DNA from: Sphingomonas sp. AR_OL41
Lineage (GTDB): Bacteria > Pseudomonadota > Alphaproteobacteria > Sphingomonadales > Sphingomonadaceae
Length of the DNA: 52,394 nt
Assembly (NCBI RefSeq): GCF_029911635.1
Contig: NZ_JARYTI010000034.1
Coordinates: 1-52,394 of the forward strand
Direction of reading: 5' to 3'
Part shown: piece by piece, positions 32,701 through 40,429 of the stretch
How positions within the stretch are numbered: position 1 is the first letter of the stretch
Layout: each line of letters opens with the position of its first letter
The notes under the pieces: generated by a model
The model's database searches: none
What the model was told of the DNA's origin: nothing
Seen by the model: the letters and a program-made list of their open reading frames with translations, nothing else
Made by a program: the position numbers and the translations under genes

Positions 32701-32900
32701 GTGACCTGGTTCTCGAGCTCGGTCGGTGCGGCGCCGGGCTGGCTGATCGACACGATCACCACCGGAAAGTCGATATCGGGCTGGTTGTTGACGTCCATGC
32801 GCATGAAGCTGACGATCCCGGCGACCGTCAGCATGAAGAACAGCACGATGCTGGGGACCGGATTGCGGATCGACCAGGCGGAAATATTGCGGAAGCTCAT
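29751..32900 (-). CDS. RND (HAE-1) efflux pump inner-membrane subunit
   Basis: This 1049-residue protein has the two-repeat, 12-TM plan of AcrB/MexB-like pumps: the first helix after ISAWSIRNPVPSIVLFF, large periplasmic loops, and paired acidic residues in TM4 (GVLVDDAIVEIENI). The final helices (GIVAKNSILLIDFALEEMNK) are characteristic. It should drive proton-coupled export of hydrophobic compounds. Sequence flavour (DVNNQPDIDFPVVIVSISQP) is that of the MdtB/MexF-like alphaproteobacterial branch. It stands alone: no periplasmic adaptor or outer-membrane channel gene adjoins it here, so partners must be encoded elsewhere. Confidence 0.92.
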   Translation of the reverse strand: MSFRNISAWSIRNPVPSIVLFFMLTVAGIVSFMRMDVNNQPDIDFPVVIVSISQPGAAPTELENQVTTKVEAAVRSLQGIDEIDSTVQEGSSTTVVQLALGTPIDRAVEDVRSAVQQIRSDLPDGILEPQVSRANTTGQDLASYAAISTDMTIEQLSWYIDNTVAKELLSVPGMAQVDRNGGVSREIRVILDPLKLQAQGVTASQVNQQLRQVNLNAAGGRAEIAGSEQSVRVLGNASTAYTLGQVQISMGSGRTVRIADLGQVRDLYAEQRSASALDGRQVLSFDFQRAKGGSDVTVFQEAQKKLAGLEKRNPQVHFQMISNSVKYTKAQYDAAMEAMVEGAILAVIVVFLFLRDWRSTIISALAIPLSAIPSFWFMDLLGFTLNNMTLMALSLVAGVLVDDAIVEIENIVRHMRMGKSAYQASIDAADEIGLAVLATTMSIVAVFLPVGLMPGVSGQFFKNFGLTVVVSVLISLAVARLITPMLAAYFLKAKGHQSHGEGRMMDVYMSVLRWTLRHRWSAVVAGTLSLALTIGLFVYMPKTFQPDRDLDSSTAQITMVPGTTLAQTQVVVNEVAALFQAQPDVGHVYARASVGSGKVTALYRPGKKLTSAQFEQQLSPQLATIADARVAFRSQGGWGGSARQLSIVLGGDDPKQLTATAIQLVDQMAKLPDIVAPRIEGNLLRPEIVITPRLDLAANLGVTTQALSSAIRIATLGDIDQNSAKFSLTDRQVPIRVALDQNARQRLSTISNLPVATSTGASVPLSLVAEVSLGAGPTQIQRVAQKRQLTIGADLARGVVSGTAQAEIHKLPIMQNLPMGVGELVVGQDKWMAEMLTNFIIALLAGCFLVFAVLVLLYRRVLPPLVNMGSLLLAPLGGLIGLLLTGTPISMPVYIGIIMLFGIVAKNSILLIDFALEEMNKGVAVFEAILDAGHKRAQPIVMTTVAMVAGMMPTALALNGDGSSRVPMGITVIGGLSLSTLLTLVIVPASFSLAVGVERWIGPKLGRRLLTYRPGDDGSTVIGHDPAAGRIGGPAGVIGHHGEAPQPAE

Positions 32901-33099
32901 TGCATCAGCCCGAAGTCATGCGCCGCATCGCATGTCACTCAGCCCGGAACCTGGAAAATTCCTTGCCCGATGAGCGACGCACGACCAGCGTTCCATGGAA
33001 CAGGCGACGTTGCCCGAAAAGCAGCGACACCTTTCGTGCACAACATCACGAGGGCGCCGCGCAAGTCAATCCATCATGTCTTTCGGGGTGTTGCCGACG

Positions 33100-33699
33100 C
33101 TATTTCCCGTCCGCGAAGGTCCCCGCCTTGACCGCGATGGGTTTGGCGGTCGGGTAGAATTGCACGAAAGTCGTATCGACCGCGCCATGTTGACCGTGAC
33201 AGGAATAGCAGCTGGCACTGGCGGGAATCGCCTTGGCGGGCTTGTCGCCGACATTGACGAAGAACGCCCAGCCACCCTTGAACCGGCGGGAATCGCGGAC
33301 ATGCACCTCGAGGTCGAAGCGCTGTTCGGTCTGGAAGATGCCCGATTTGTTGATCGAGCCCTTGCTGGAGCCGATGCGCGGTTCCTTGACCATGACGGTG
33401 CCATCGGGCCAGCGCCCGGTCGCCTTGAACGCCTTCCATGCGACGGGATCGACAAAGACATTGTCGACCATTTCATGGTCCATGCCGAGCGGGCCGTCGC
33501 TGTAGTTCATGTTGAGGCCGGAGGTCAGAAACACCCATTCGCGATAATCGGCGGGCAGGATCAACTCCCCGGTCGCGGTATATTGCGCGGCGGCCGCCGG
33601 CTCTGGCGCGGTCGAACCCTGCGCCGCGCCGAACAGCAGCAAGGCCGGGACGATCAACAGGCCGGCCCTGGCCAGCAAGGCGGTTTTGGCGATTTTCAT
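33100..33699 (-). CDS. Cytochrome P460-family c-type heme protein
   Basis: This 199-residue protein has a signal peptide (LLIVPALLLFGAAQGSTA). The P460 domain contains YREWVFLTSGLNMNYSDG, MVKEPRIGSSKGSINKSGIF and the heme-binding CYSCHGQHG near residue 160. P460 proteins are periplasmic and oxidise hydroxylamine or nitric oxide in ammonia oxidisers; in heterotrophs their substrates are less certain. The gene directly follows, with a 4-base overlap (ATGA), a GlxA/AraC regulator on the same strand, which suggests direct control. About 200 bases without a gene separate it from the RND gene. Confidence 0.87.
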   Translation of the reverse strand: MKIAKTALLARAGLLIVPALLLFGAAQGSTAPEPAAAAQYTATGELILPADYREWVFLTSGLNMNYSDGPLGMDHEMVDNVFVDPVAWKAFKATGRWPDGTVMVKEPRIGSSKGSINKSGIFQTEQRFDLEVHVRDSRRFKGGWAFFVNVGDKPAKAIPASASCYSCHGQHGAVDTTFVQFYPTAKPIAVKAGTFADGK

Positions 33700-34685
33700 G
33701 GTCGGTCCTCAAGTGCGGGTTCGGGAAGGGGCGTGAAACGGCGGCGATAGTCGCTGGGCGGCAGGCCGAAGCGGCGATCGAACGCACGGCAGAAGCTGTC
33801 ATCGCTGGCATAGCCGCTGGCGGCGGCGACCTGCTTGATGGCGGCATTGGTCGCGACGAGGCGCTGACGCGCCGCATCGAGGCGCAGCATCTCGACATAG
33901 GCAGCCGGTGTCACGCCGAAACTTGCCTGAAACGCGCGGCCGAACTGGCGCGGGCTTAGCGCCACGCGGTCAGCCAACGCCTCGACCGACAGGTCGCCGT
34001 CGAGATGGGCGAGCATCCAGCCGGCGAGATCGGCAAAGCGATCGCCGGCGCCGGCCTGAAACCGCAGCGGCTCGGAATATTGCTGCTGTCCGCCCGATCG
34101 CCGGAGATAGACGACCAGTTCGCGCGCCACCGCCACGGCGAGCCCGGCGCCATGATCTTCCTCGATCAGGGCAAGCGAAAGATCGATCGCCGCGGTGATG
34201 CCGGCCGAGGTGTAGAAGCGCCCGTCCTTGATGAAGATCGCGTCGGGATCGAGCCGAATGGCAGGAAAGCGCGCGGCGACGTCGCGCGCGTGGTACCAGT
34301 GCGTCGTGGCACGGCGACCGTCGAGCAGCCCGGTCGGCGCGAGGCCGTAGATGCCGGTGCAGACCGAGACGATGCGGCGCAGGGTGTCGGCGCGGTCGAC
34401 GATTGCCGTCGCGACGCGATCCGCCAGGTCGCCGCGCCGCAGCCCCTCGCCGCCCGCGACGATCAGCGTATCGAGCGGCGGCGCCGCTTCGAGCGCGGCA
34501 TCGGGAACGATGCGCAGCCCGGCTTCGCTGGTGAAGGGGGCGCCATCCGGGCTGAGCACCAGCATCGCATAGGCGTGCGGCTGCGCCTGGTTGGCCGCGC
34601 CGAACGCGTCGAGCGGGCCGGTCAGATCGAGCGTCTGGACGCCGTCATAGCCGAGCAGGCCGATCCTTATGGGCAATCCGGTCAT
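33696..34685 (-). CDS. GlxA-family AraC-type regulator
   Basis: This 329-residue regulator has a DJ-1/PfpI-like sensor domain (PIRIGLLGYDGVQTLDLTGP, IVSVCTGIYGLAPTGLLDGR with the usual Cys, ATTHWYHARDVAA). A C-terminal AraC double HTH spans about 220-320 (LSPRQFGRAFQASFGVTPAA, AAASGYASDDSFCRAFDRRF). Its stop overlaps the P460 start, so regulator and cytochrome are co-transcribed. It probably senses a small metabolite and activates this operon. Confidence 0.87.
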   Translation of the reverse strand: MTGLPIRIGLLGYDGVQTLDLTGPLDAFGAANQAQPHAYAMLVLSPDGAPFTSEAGLRIVPDAALEAAPPLDTLIVAGGEGLRRGDLADRVATAIVDRADTLRRIVSVCTGIYGLAPTGLLDGRRATTHWYHARDVAARFPAIRLDPDAIFIKDGRFYTSAGITAAIDLSLALIEEDHGAGLAVAVARELVVYLRRSGGQQQYSEPLRFQAGAGDRFADLAGWMLAHLDGDLSVEALADRVALSPRQFGRAFQASFGVTPAAYVEMLRLDAARQRLVATNAAIKQVAAASGYASDDSFCRAFDRRFGLPPSDYRRRFTPLPEPALEDRP

Positions 34686-34778
34686 CTATCGTCCTCGTCC
34701 GCGGTCCTAGGCCGTGACGATCATGCCGCAAAAGACGTTGATCCGACAATTTCGGACATAGTCCGGCGACGAGCCGCC

Positions 34779-35693
34779 TCAGTGCGCCCAGGGCGCCGCC
34801 GCCAGCGCGCGGGCGAAATGGTCGATCACGACCTGCACGCGCAGCGGCCGCAGCGGCGACGGCGGCATGATCAGATGCAGCGCGAGCGGCTGGACGGTCC
34901 AGTCGGGCATGGCGATTTCGAGCGCGCCGCTGCGCAGTTCGCGCCAGACGAGGAATTCCGGCTGCAAGGCCAGCCCCTGCCCGGCGAGCAACGCGGGGTT
35001 CATCATGTCGGCATTGTCGCACCACAAGCGCACCGGCGGCGTCACCGTCTCCTCGCCGAACAGCGCATGGCTGAAGCGCCACACGCCGCGCGGGCCGCCG
35101 CCGGTATAGGCCATGGCGGCGTGGTCCTTGAGCTGCGCGGGATGCGTCGGCCGGCCGTGCGCGTCGAGATAGCCGGGCGAGGCGACGAGCAGGATACGCA
35201 CCGCGCACAGCCGCCGCGCGAGCAGCGAGGAATCCTCCAGCGTGGCGATGCGCAGCGCGAGGTCGAAGCCGTCGGCGACGAGATCGACATGACGGTCGCT
35301 CAATGCGAAATCGAGCACGATGTCGGGCCAGGCGGCGAGGAAAGCCGGCAGCGTCTCCCCGACATGGGCGATGCCGAAAGACAGCGGCGCGCTGATCCGC
35401 ACCAGCCCGCGCGGCAGCTGCGACTGTTCGACCGCTTCGTCCTCGACCGCCTCGCCCTCGCTCAGAATGCGCGTGGCGCGTTCGAGCGCGCCGCGTCCGC
35501 CGTCGGTCAACGACAGGCGGCGCGAGGTGCGCGCGAGCAGCGCGACGCCGAGCCGCGCCTCGAGCCGCGCGATCGCCTTGGAGACGGTCGGGTTGGACAG
35601 GCCCAGTTCGCGCGCGGCGCGCGCGAACGAGCCGCATTGGGCGACCTTGGCGAAGATCGCCCAGGCTTCGAGATCGGGGAGTCTACGTGTCAT
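34779..35693 (-). CDS. LysR-family transcriptional regulator
   Basis: This 304-residue LTTR has an N-terminal winged HTH (about 5-64; FAKVAQCGSFARAARELGLS, NPTVSKAIARLEARLGVALL) and a periplasmic-binding-like effector domain. ATG 35693 is preferred over an upstream TTG at 35702. It is divergent from the pirin-hydrolase operon 103 bases away and is the likely regulator of it. The co-inducer cannot be read from the sequence. Confidence 0.88.
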   Translation of the reverse strand: MTRRLPDLEAWAIFAKVAQCGSFARAARELGLSNPTVSKAIARLEARLGVALLARTSRRLSLTDGGRGALERATRILSEGEAVEDEAVEQSQLPRGLVRISAPLSFGIAHVGETLPAFLAAWPDIVLDFALSDRHVDLVADGFDLALRIATLEDSSLLARRLCAVRILLVASPGYLDAHGRPTHPAQLKDHAAMAYTGGGPRGVWRFSHALFGEETVTPPVRLWCDNADMMNPALLAGQGLALQPEFLVWRELRSGALEIAMPDWTVQPLALHLIMPPSPLRPLRVQVVIDHFARALAAAPWAH

Positions 35694-35796
35694 TTTCGGC
35701 AATGATGTGATGCCAACGTTTCTATTTCGTCAAGTCCGAACATCGCCCATCTTCCGGTCATCGAAAGCACGGACGCTTTCCCAAGGAGATTTTGCG

Positions 35797-36498
35797 ATGA
35801 TCGAACGCCGCCCCTTCGCCTCGCTCGGTGGTGCCAACCATGGTTGGCTCGACGCCAAGCATCACTTCTCGTTCGCCGGCTATTACGACCCGGCGCGGAT
35901 GGGCTGGGGCCCGATCCGCGTGTGGAACGACGACACGATCGAAGCCGGCACCGGCTTCCCGCCGCACGGCCATGCCGACATGGAAATCATCACCTATGTC
36001 CGCGAAGGCGCGATCACGCATCAGGACAGCCTGGGTAACATCGGTCGCACCGAGGCGGGCGACGTGCAGGTGATGAGCGCCGGATCGGGCGTGCGCCATT
36101 CCGAATATAATCGCGAACCTGGCACGACGCGGATCTTCCAGATCTGGATCGAGCCAAGCCGCCGCGGCGAGACGCCGAGCTGGGGCGCGCGGCCCTTCCC
36201 CAAGGGTGAGCGCTCGGGCAAATTCGTGACGCTGGCGAGCGGCTTTGCCGATGATGGCGACGCGCTGCCGATCCGCACCGATGCCCGCATCGTCGGCGCG
36301 ACGTTGAAGGCCGGCGAGACCGCTGAATACGACCTTGGGGCAGGCCGCCACGCCTATCTGGTGACCGCCAAGGGCGCGGTCGAGATCAACGGCGTGCGGA
36401 TCGACGAGCGCGATGGCGCGGCGATCGCCGACGAGACCGTGCTGCGCGTCACCGCGCTCAACGACGATGCCGAGATCGTGCTCGTCGACGCTGCCTGA
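35797..36498 (+). CDS. Pirin family protein
   Basis: This 233-residue bicupin protein has the pirin N-terminal motif (TGFPPHGHADMEIITYVREG, then ITHQDSLGN) with His residues for the metal and GSGVRHSEYN. YhhW-type pirins show quercetinase activity; others act as redox-linked cofactors. The ATG at 35797 has AAGGAGA upstream. It is followed after 31 bases by an alpha/beta hydrolase gene, forming an operon opposite the LysR gene. Confidence 0.9.
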   Translation: MIERRPFASLGGANHGWLDAKHHFSFAGYYDPARMGWGPIRVWNDDTIEAGTGFPPHGHADMEIITYVREGAITHQDSLGNIGRTEAGDVQVMSAGSGVRHSEYNREPGTTRIFQIWIEPSRRGETPSWGARPFPKGERSGKFVTLASGFADDGDALPIRTDARIVGATLKAGETAEYDLGAGRHAYLVTAKGAVEINGVRIDERDGAAIADETVLRVTALNDDAEIVLVDAA

Positions 36499-36529
36499 AC
36501 CCAAACCACCCCAACCGGAGGACCTGACC

Positions 36530-37357
36530 ATGCCTACCATCACCACCCGCGACGGAACCGAGATCTTCTACAAGGACTGGGGCGCGAAGGACGCGCAGCC
36601 GATCATGTTCCACCATGGCTGGCCGCTCAGTTCGGACGACTGGGACGCGCAGATGATGTTCTTTCTCGAGCGCGGCTACCGCGTGATCGCGCATGACCGT
36701 CGCGGCCATGGCCGATCGAGCCAGGGCAGCGAAGGCCACGACATGGACCAGTATGTCGTCGACGTCGTCGAACTGACCGACACGCTCGACCTGAAGGATG
36801 CTATCCATATCGGCCATTCGACCGGCGGCGGCGAGGTGGCGCGCTATGTCGCGCAGGCAAAGCCGGGCCGCGTCGCCAAGGCGGTGCTGATCAGCGCCGT
36901 TGCACCGCTGATGCTCAAGACCGACGCCAATCCGGGTGGCACGCCGAAGGAGCTGTTCGACGGGCTGCGGTTGCAGACCGCGACCAACCGCGCGCAATTC
37001 TATCTCGACCTGACCATGCCCTTTTACGGTTACAACCGCGAGGGCGCCGAGGTGAAGGAAGCGGTGCGGCAGAATTGGTGGCGGCAGGGCATGATGGGCA
37101 GCGCCAAGGCGCATTATGACGGCATCGCCGCCTTCTCCGAAACCGACTTCACCGAGGACCTGAAGAAGATCGCGGTGCCGACTTTGGTGATGCACGGCGA
37201 GGACGACCAGATCGTGCCCTATGCCGATGCGGGCAAGATGTCGGCCGAGATCGTCAAGGGCGCGGTGCTCAAGGCCTATCCCGGCCTGCCGCACGGCATG
37301 CCGACCACGCATGCTGAGCTGATCAACGCCGATCTGCTGGCGTTCGTCACCGGCTGA
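36530..37357 (+). CDS. Alpha/beta hydrolase (non-heme chloroperoxidase/arylesterase type)
   Basis: This 275-residue protein matches cofactor-free haloperoxidase/esterases: MFHHGWPLSSDDWDAQMMFF for the oxyanion region, AHDRRGHGRS, nucleophile elbow IGHSTGGGEV with Ser near residue 98, acid D in HGEDDQIVP, and catalytic His in GLPHGM. It cleaves small esters in the cytosol and may make peracids as a side reaction. It is the second gene of the pirin operon (SD CGGAGGA) and is followed by a strong terminator. Confidence 0.9.
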   Translation: MPTITTRDGTEIFYKDWGAKDAQPIMFHHGWPLSSDDWDAQMMFFLERGYRVIAHDRRGHGRSSQGSEGHDMDQYVVDVVELTDTLDLKDAIHIGHSTGGGEVARYVAQAKPGRVAKAVLISAVAPLMLKTDANPGGTPKELFDGLRLQTATNRAQFYLDLTMPFYGYNREGAEVKEAVRQNWWRQGMMGSAKAHYDGIAAFSETDFTEDLKKIAVPTLVMHGEDDQIVPYADAGKMSAEIVKGAVLKAYPGLPHGMPTTHAELINADLLAFVTG

Positions 37358-37369
37358 GGCGACAAGGCC

Positions 37370-37414
37370 GGCGGCGCGTGGCATGCCTTGGAGCGCCACG
37401 CGCCGCCGCGCATT
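37370..37414 (+). terminator. Intrinsic terminator of the pirin-hydrolase operon
   Basis: GGCGGCGCGTGGC (37370-37382) pairs perfectly with 37395-37407 around a 12-base loop. GCGCATTTT follows. The stem lies 13 bases after the hydrolase stop. Confidence 0.65.
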
Positions 37415-37446
37415 TTGCTGAATGACATTGCCGCTGGGAGGCGAAT

Positions 37447-38037
37447 ATGAGCGACCGGATCCTGATCTTCTACGGTTCCTACCGATCCGACCGCCAGGGC
37501 ATCAAGCTGGCAAACTATCTGGTCGACGCCTTCGCCGCGCGCGGCGCCAGCCCCGAGTTGATCGACGCCAAGGCGGTCGGCCTGCCGATGCTCGACCGGA
37601 TGTACCGCGAATATGAACCCGGCACCGCGCCCGAGGCGCTCGAGGCGCTGGCGCAGAAGATCATCGCCGCCGATGCGTTCGTGTTCGTCACCGGCGAATA
37701 TAATTGGGGCGTCCAGCCGGGGCTCAAGAACCTGACCGACCATTTCCTGCCCGAATGGTTCTGGCGGCCGGCGGCGATCGCCAGCTATTCGGCCGGGCGC
37801 CTCGCCGGCGTGCGCGCGGCGAGCGCGTGGCACCCGACGCTGGCGGAAATGGGCATGGTGGTGATTTCCAGCACATTGTCGGTCGGCGGGATCGGCGGCG
37901 CGTTCGACGCCCAGGGCGCGCCGCAGGGCGACAGCGGCACGGCGCTGACGCGGGCCTTTCCGCGCTTTGCCGATGATCTGGCGTGGTGGACCGAGGCGGC
38001 GCGGGCGCAGCGCGCGCGGCTCAAGCCGCCTTATTGA
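37447..38037 (+). CDS. NADPH-dependent FMN reductase-like flavodoxin
   Basis: This 196-residue protein has the flavodoxin-like fold of NAD(P)H-dependent FMN/quinone reductases: first strand with phosphate loop ILIFYGSYRSDRQGIKLANY, and VFVTGEYNWGVQPGLKNLTD, the diagnostic PEYN-type motif with E-Y-N. It should reduce FMN or a quinone with NADPH. GGGAGG precedes the ATG. It lies past the terminator of the pirin operon but on the same strand. Its 3' end overlaps the convergent GGDEF gene by 17 bases. Confidence 0.87.
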   Translation: MSDRILIFYGSYRSDRQGIKLANYLVDAFAARGASPELIDAKAVGLPMLDRMYREYEPGTAPEALEALAQKIIAADAFVFVTGEYNWGVQPGLKNLTDHFLPEWFWRPAAIASYSAGRLAGVRAASAWHPTLAEMGMVVISSTLSVGGIGGAFDAQGAPQGDSGTALTRAFPRFADDLAWWTEAARAQRARLKPPY

Positions 38038-39175
38038 GCCGGCGCGCGGCCTTGTCGGCATAGAGCCGGCGATCGGCTCGCGTCATCAGCGCAACGACGT
38101 CAGCCCCGTCGTCGCACGCCGATGCCGTCCCGATGCTGATGCCGACGGCGATCGCGCTGGTGCCGTAGGCGAAGGGCAGCGCGACCAGCGAGCGCAAGGC
38201 GGCGATCTCGCCGTGCGCCTGTTCCGCGCCGCGCGACGCATCGAACAGCAGCGCGAACTCGTCGCCGCCGAGCCGCGCGACCGACAGCGCCGTCACCGCA
38301 ACGGTGCGCAGCCGTTGCGCCACGCCGATGAGGATCTCGTCGCCGGCATGATGGCCGAAGGTGTCGTTGGCGAGTTTGAAGCCGTCGAGGTCGGCCAGCG
38401 CGACGAGCGGCGTTCCGCCGCGCGCCAGCAGCGCATCGAGCGCGCGCATGAAGGCGCGGCGATTGTCGAGCCCGGTCAGGCCGTCGGACTTCGCCAGCAT
38501 GTCGAGTTCATGCTGCAGGCTCAGCATCGCCACGGTCTCGCGAAACTTGGCCAGCACGACATCGCCCTGCAACAGCGTGATCAGCACGATCATCGCCGCC
38601 ATCGCGCGCACCCCGAGATTGGGATAACTCATCATCTTCACTGCGATCGGCGCCACCGTCATGACCATCGCAGCGATTGCCGCGCGCGGGGCGCACAGCA
38701 GGCAGGTCGCGCTGACCAGGGCGGCGATGCCGATGAACACCGGCGCGACCATGCAATAATAGCGCTCGGTTTCGTTGAACGCGTTGACGCACCACCAGCC
38801 GGCAACGGCGCCAAGCCCGATCGCGACCAGCATCGTCGTGTTGAGCTGACGACGCGCCGATGCGGGCGTCGCCGGGCCGGCACGCAGCCGGCTGCGCAAC
38901 AACACCGCGAGACAGGTGCCGACGATGACGAGTGGCGGCACCAGTTGCTGCCACAAAGGCAGGTCGCCCCACACCGCCAGTGCCATCGCAATCGCAGCAG
39001 CGCCAATGCAGGCGCACAGCCGCGGCAACGTCGCCTGCAGCCTCGCGACCTGAAGCATCAGCAAGGAATCGCATACCGCATCGGGCACAGGGGCGGTGAA
39101 AGGCGAGCGCCACGACAGGGCGAAGGCCCGCCAATGCCGCGCGATCGCGCCGCCCGGATTCGTCTCGCTGCTCAC
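38021..39175 (-). CDS. Membrane-bound diguanylate cyclase (GGDEF)
   Basis: This 384-residue protein has about six N-terminal transmembrane helices (about 30-190), a short coiled linker (MLSLQHELDMLAKSDGLTGL), and a GGDEF domain with an intact active site (ARLGGDEFALLFD) and DxLTxLxNRR. It should make cyclic-di-GMP in response to a membrane signal. The product-inhibition I-site (RxxD before GGDEF) is replaced by TALS, so feedback control is probably missing. It is a single gene. Confidence 0.87.
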   Translation of the reverse strand: MSSETNPGGAIARHWRAFALSWRSPFTAPVPDAVCDSLLMLQVARLQATLPRLCACIGAAAIAMALAVWGDLPLWQQLVPPLVIVGTCLAVLLRSRLRAGPATPASARRQLNTTMLVAIGLGAVAGWWCVNAFNETERYYCMVAPVFIGIAALVSATCLLCAPRAAIAAMVMTVAPIAVKMMSYPNLGVRAMAAMIVLITLLQGDVVLAKFRETVAMLSLQHELDMLAKSDGLTGLDNRRAFMRALDALLARGGTPLVALADLDGFKLANDTFGHHAGDEILIGVAQRLRTVAVTALSVARLGGDEFALLFDASRGAEQAHGEIAALRSLVALPFAYGTSAIAVGISIGTASACDDGADVVALMTRADRRLYADKAARRLNKAA

Positions 39176-39419
39176 CTACCCACCATGGCGGCGAGAGGCT
39201 TAAAGAGCGTTAACCCGGTTGCGGGCCTGCCCGATAGCCGCGATCGAGGCCGACACATCATCCTTCCAGGCGCGATGCGATTTGGCGTGGCGCGCGATGG
39301 CAGCGCCGACAATCGCGAAGCGACTCGGGCGCAGCATCATGATCGTGCAGCGGACGCGACTGAGCGTCGGAATTGCGCGGAGCTGCCTATTCCCGCAGCC
39401 AGATGTCCGGGATCATTCG

Positions 39420-40415
39420 TCAAGGCGATGGCACGCCGTCCGCGACGACAACGATTTTACCAAGGTCGTCGCGGCGCGCCAGCGCGGCGAAGGCCTGCGG
39501 CGCCTCGCCGAGCTTGTACGATCGGATAGCCCGGGGCTGCAGGCGTCCGTCGACGGCCCGCGCGTACACAGCGCGGCAGATCTCGACCGCGCGATGGCGA
39601 TAGCTTTCGAACAAATACCGCGCATCGACGCCGATCAGCGCACCGTTTTTCAGCAAGGGGAGATTGGCGGGAAGCGCCGGCACCTCGCCGCCCGCGAAGC
39701 CGAGGATGAGATGACGCCCGCCCTTGGCCAGTGAGCGAAAGGCCGGCTCGAAGCTGGCGCCGGCGACCGGATCGACCACCATATCGACTCCTCCCCCGAG
39801 CTGGCGCCGCAACGCCTCGCGCCAGTCTGCCGCGCGATAATCGATCGCGAAGGTGGCGCCAAGCGACAGGGCATAGTCGCGCTTCGGCGCTGTCGAGGCC
39901 GCGGCGACCACGCGCGCGCCGGCGCTCGACGCCAGTTGCACCGCAGCACTTCCGACACCGCCGGCGGCGCCCATGACCAGCACGCTCTCCCCCGCGCTGA
40001 GGCCGCCGCGATCGAACAGCGCGTACCAGGCGGTGAGATGGTCGAGCAGCAGGGAAGCGGCGACGGCCGAAGGGAGCCGATCGGGGACCGGCACCAGCGC
40101 TTCGGCCGGCGCCAGGGCATAGTCGGCCAGCCCGCCGCCGGCGAGGAGCTGCCAGCTCGCCACGCGCTGGCCGATCGCGACACCATGCACGTTGCGACCG
40201 AGGCGATCGACCACACCGACGATCTCCGCCCCGGGCACATAGGGCGGGGTCGGCTTGTGCTGATATCCTCCCGCGGCGATCAGCGCATCGACATAACCGA
40301 GCGCTACAGCCTCCACGCGCAGCCGCACCTGCCCTTCGCCGGGTTCGGGCACCGGCACGGTCTGCAAGGTGTATGTTTCGGGTGGGCCCAGCGCGTCGCT
40401 GGTCAATGCGCGCAT
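39420..40415 (-). CDS. NADPH:quinone oxidoreductase-like (MDR family)
   Basis: This 331-residue zinc-free medium-chain dehydrogenase has GYVDALIAAGGYQHKPTPPY, VPGAEIVGVVDRLGRNV, and a Rossmann NADPH site LVMGAAGGVGSAAVQLASSA. It resembles quinone oxidoreductase/enoyl reductase enzymes. Within the cluster it could reduce an enone or unsaturated intermediate. The ATG at 40415 lies 14 bases after the P450 stop, making it the last gene of the minus-strand operon. Confidence 0.88.
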   Translation of the reverse strand: MRALTSDALGPPETYTLQTVPVPEPGEGQVRLRVEAVALGYVDALIAAGGYQHKPTPPYVPGAEIVGVVDRLGRNVHGVAIGQRVASWQLLAGGGLADYALAPAEALVPVPDRLPSAVAASLLLDHLTAWYALFDRGGLSAGESVLVMGAAGGVGSAAVQLASSAGARVVAAASTAPKRDYALSLGATFAIDYRAADWREALRRQLGGGVDMVVDPVAGASFEPAFRSLAKGGRHLILGFAGGEVPALPANLPLLKNGALIGVDARYLFESYRHRAVEICRAVYARAVDGRLQPRAIRSYKLGEAPQAFAALARRDDLGKIVVVADGVPSP

Positions 40416-40429
40416 GGTCGCCACCGCCG

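Noticed and set aside
31347..33131. Long open frame antisense to the RND pump
   Set aside because: Composition typical of an antisense shadow; the RND gene explains the region.
37967..39529. Long open frame antisense to the GGDEF gene
   Set aside because: Lacks domains and has implausible Arg/His content; the diguanylate cyclase on the other strand is clear.
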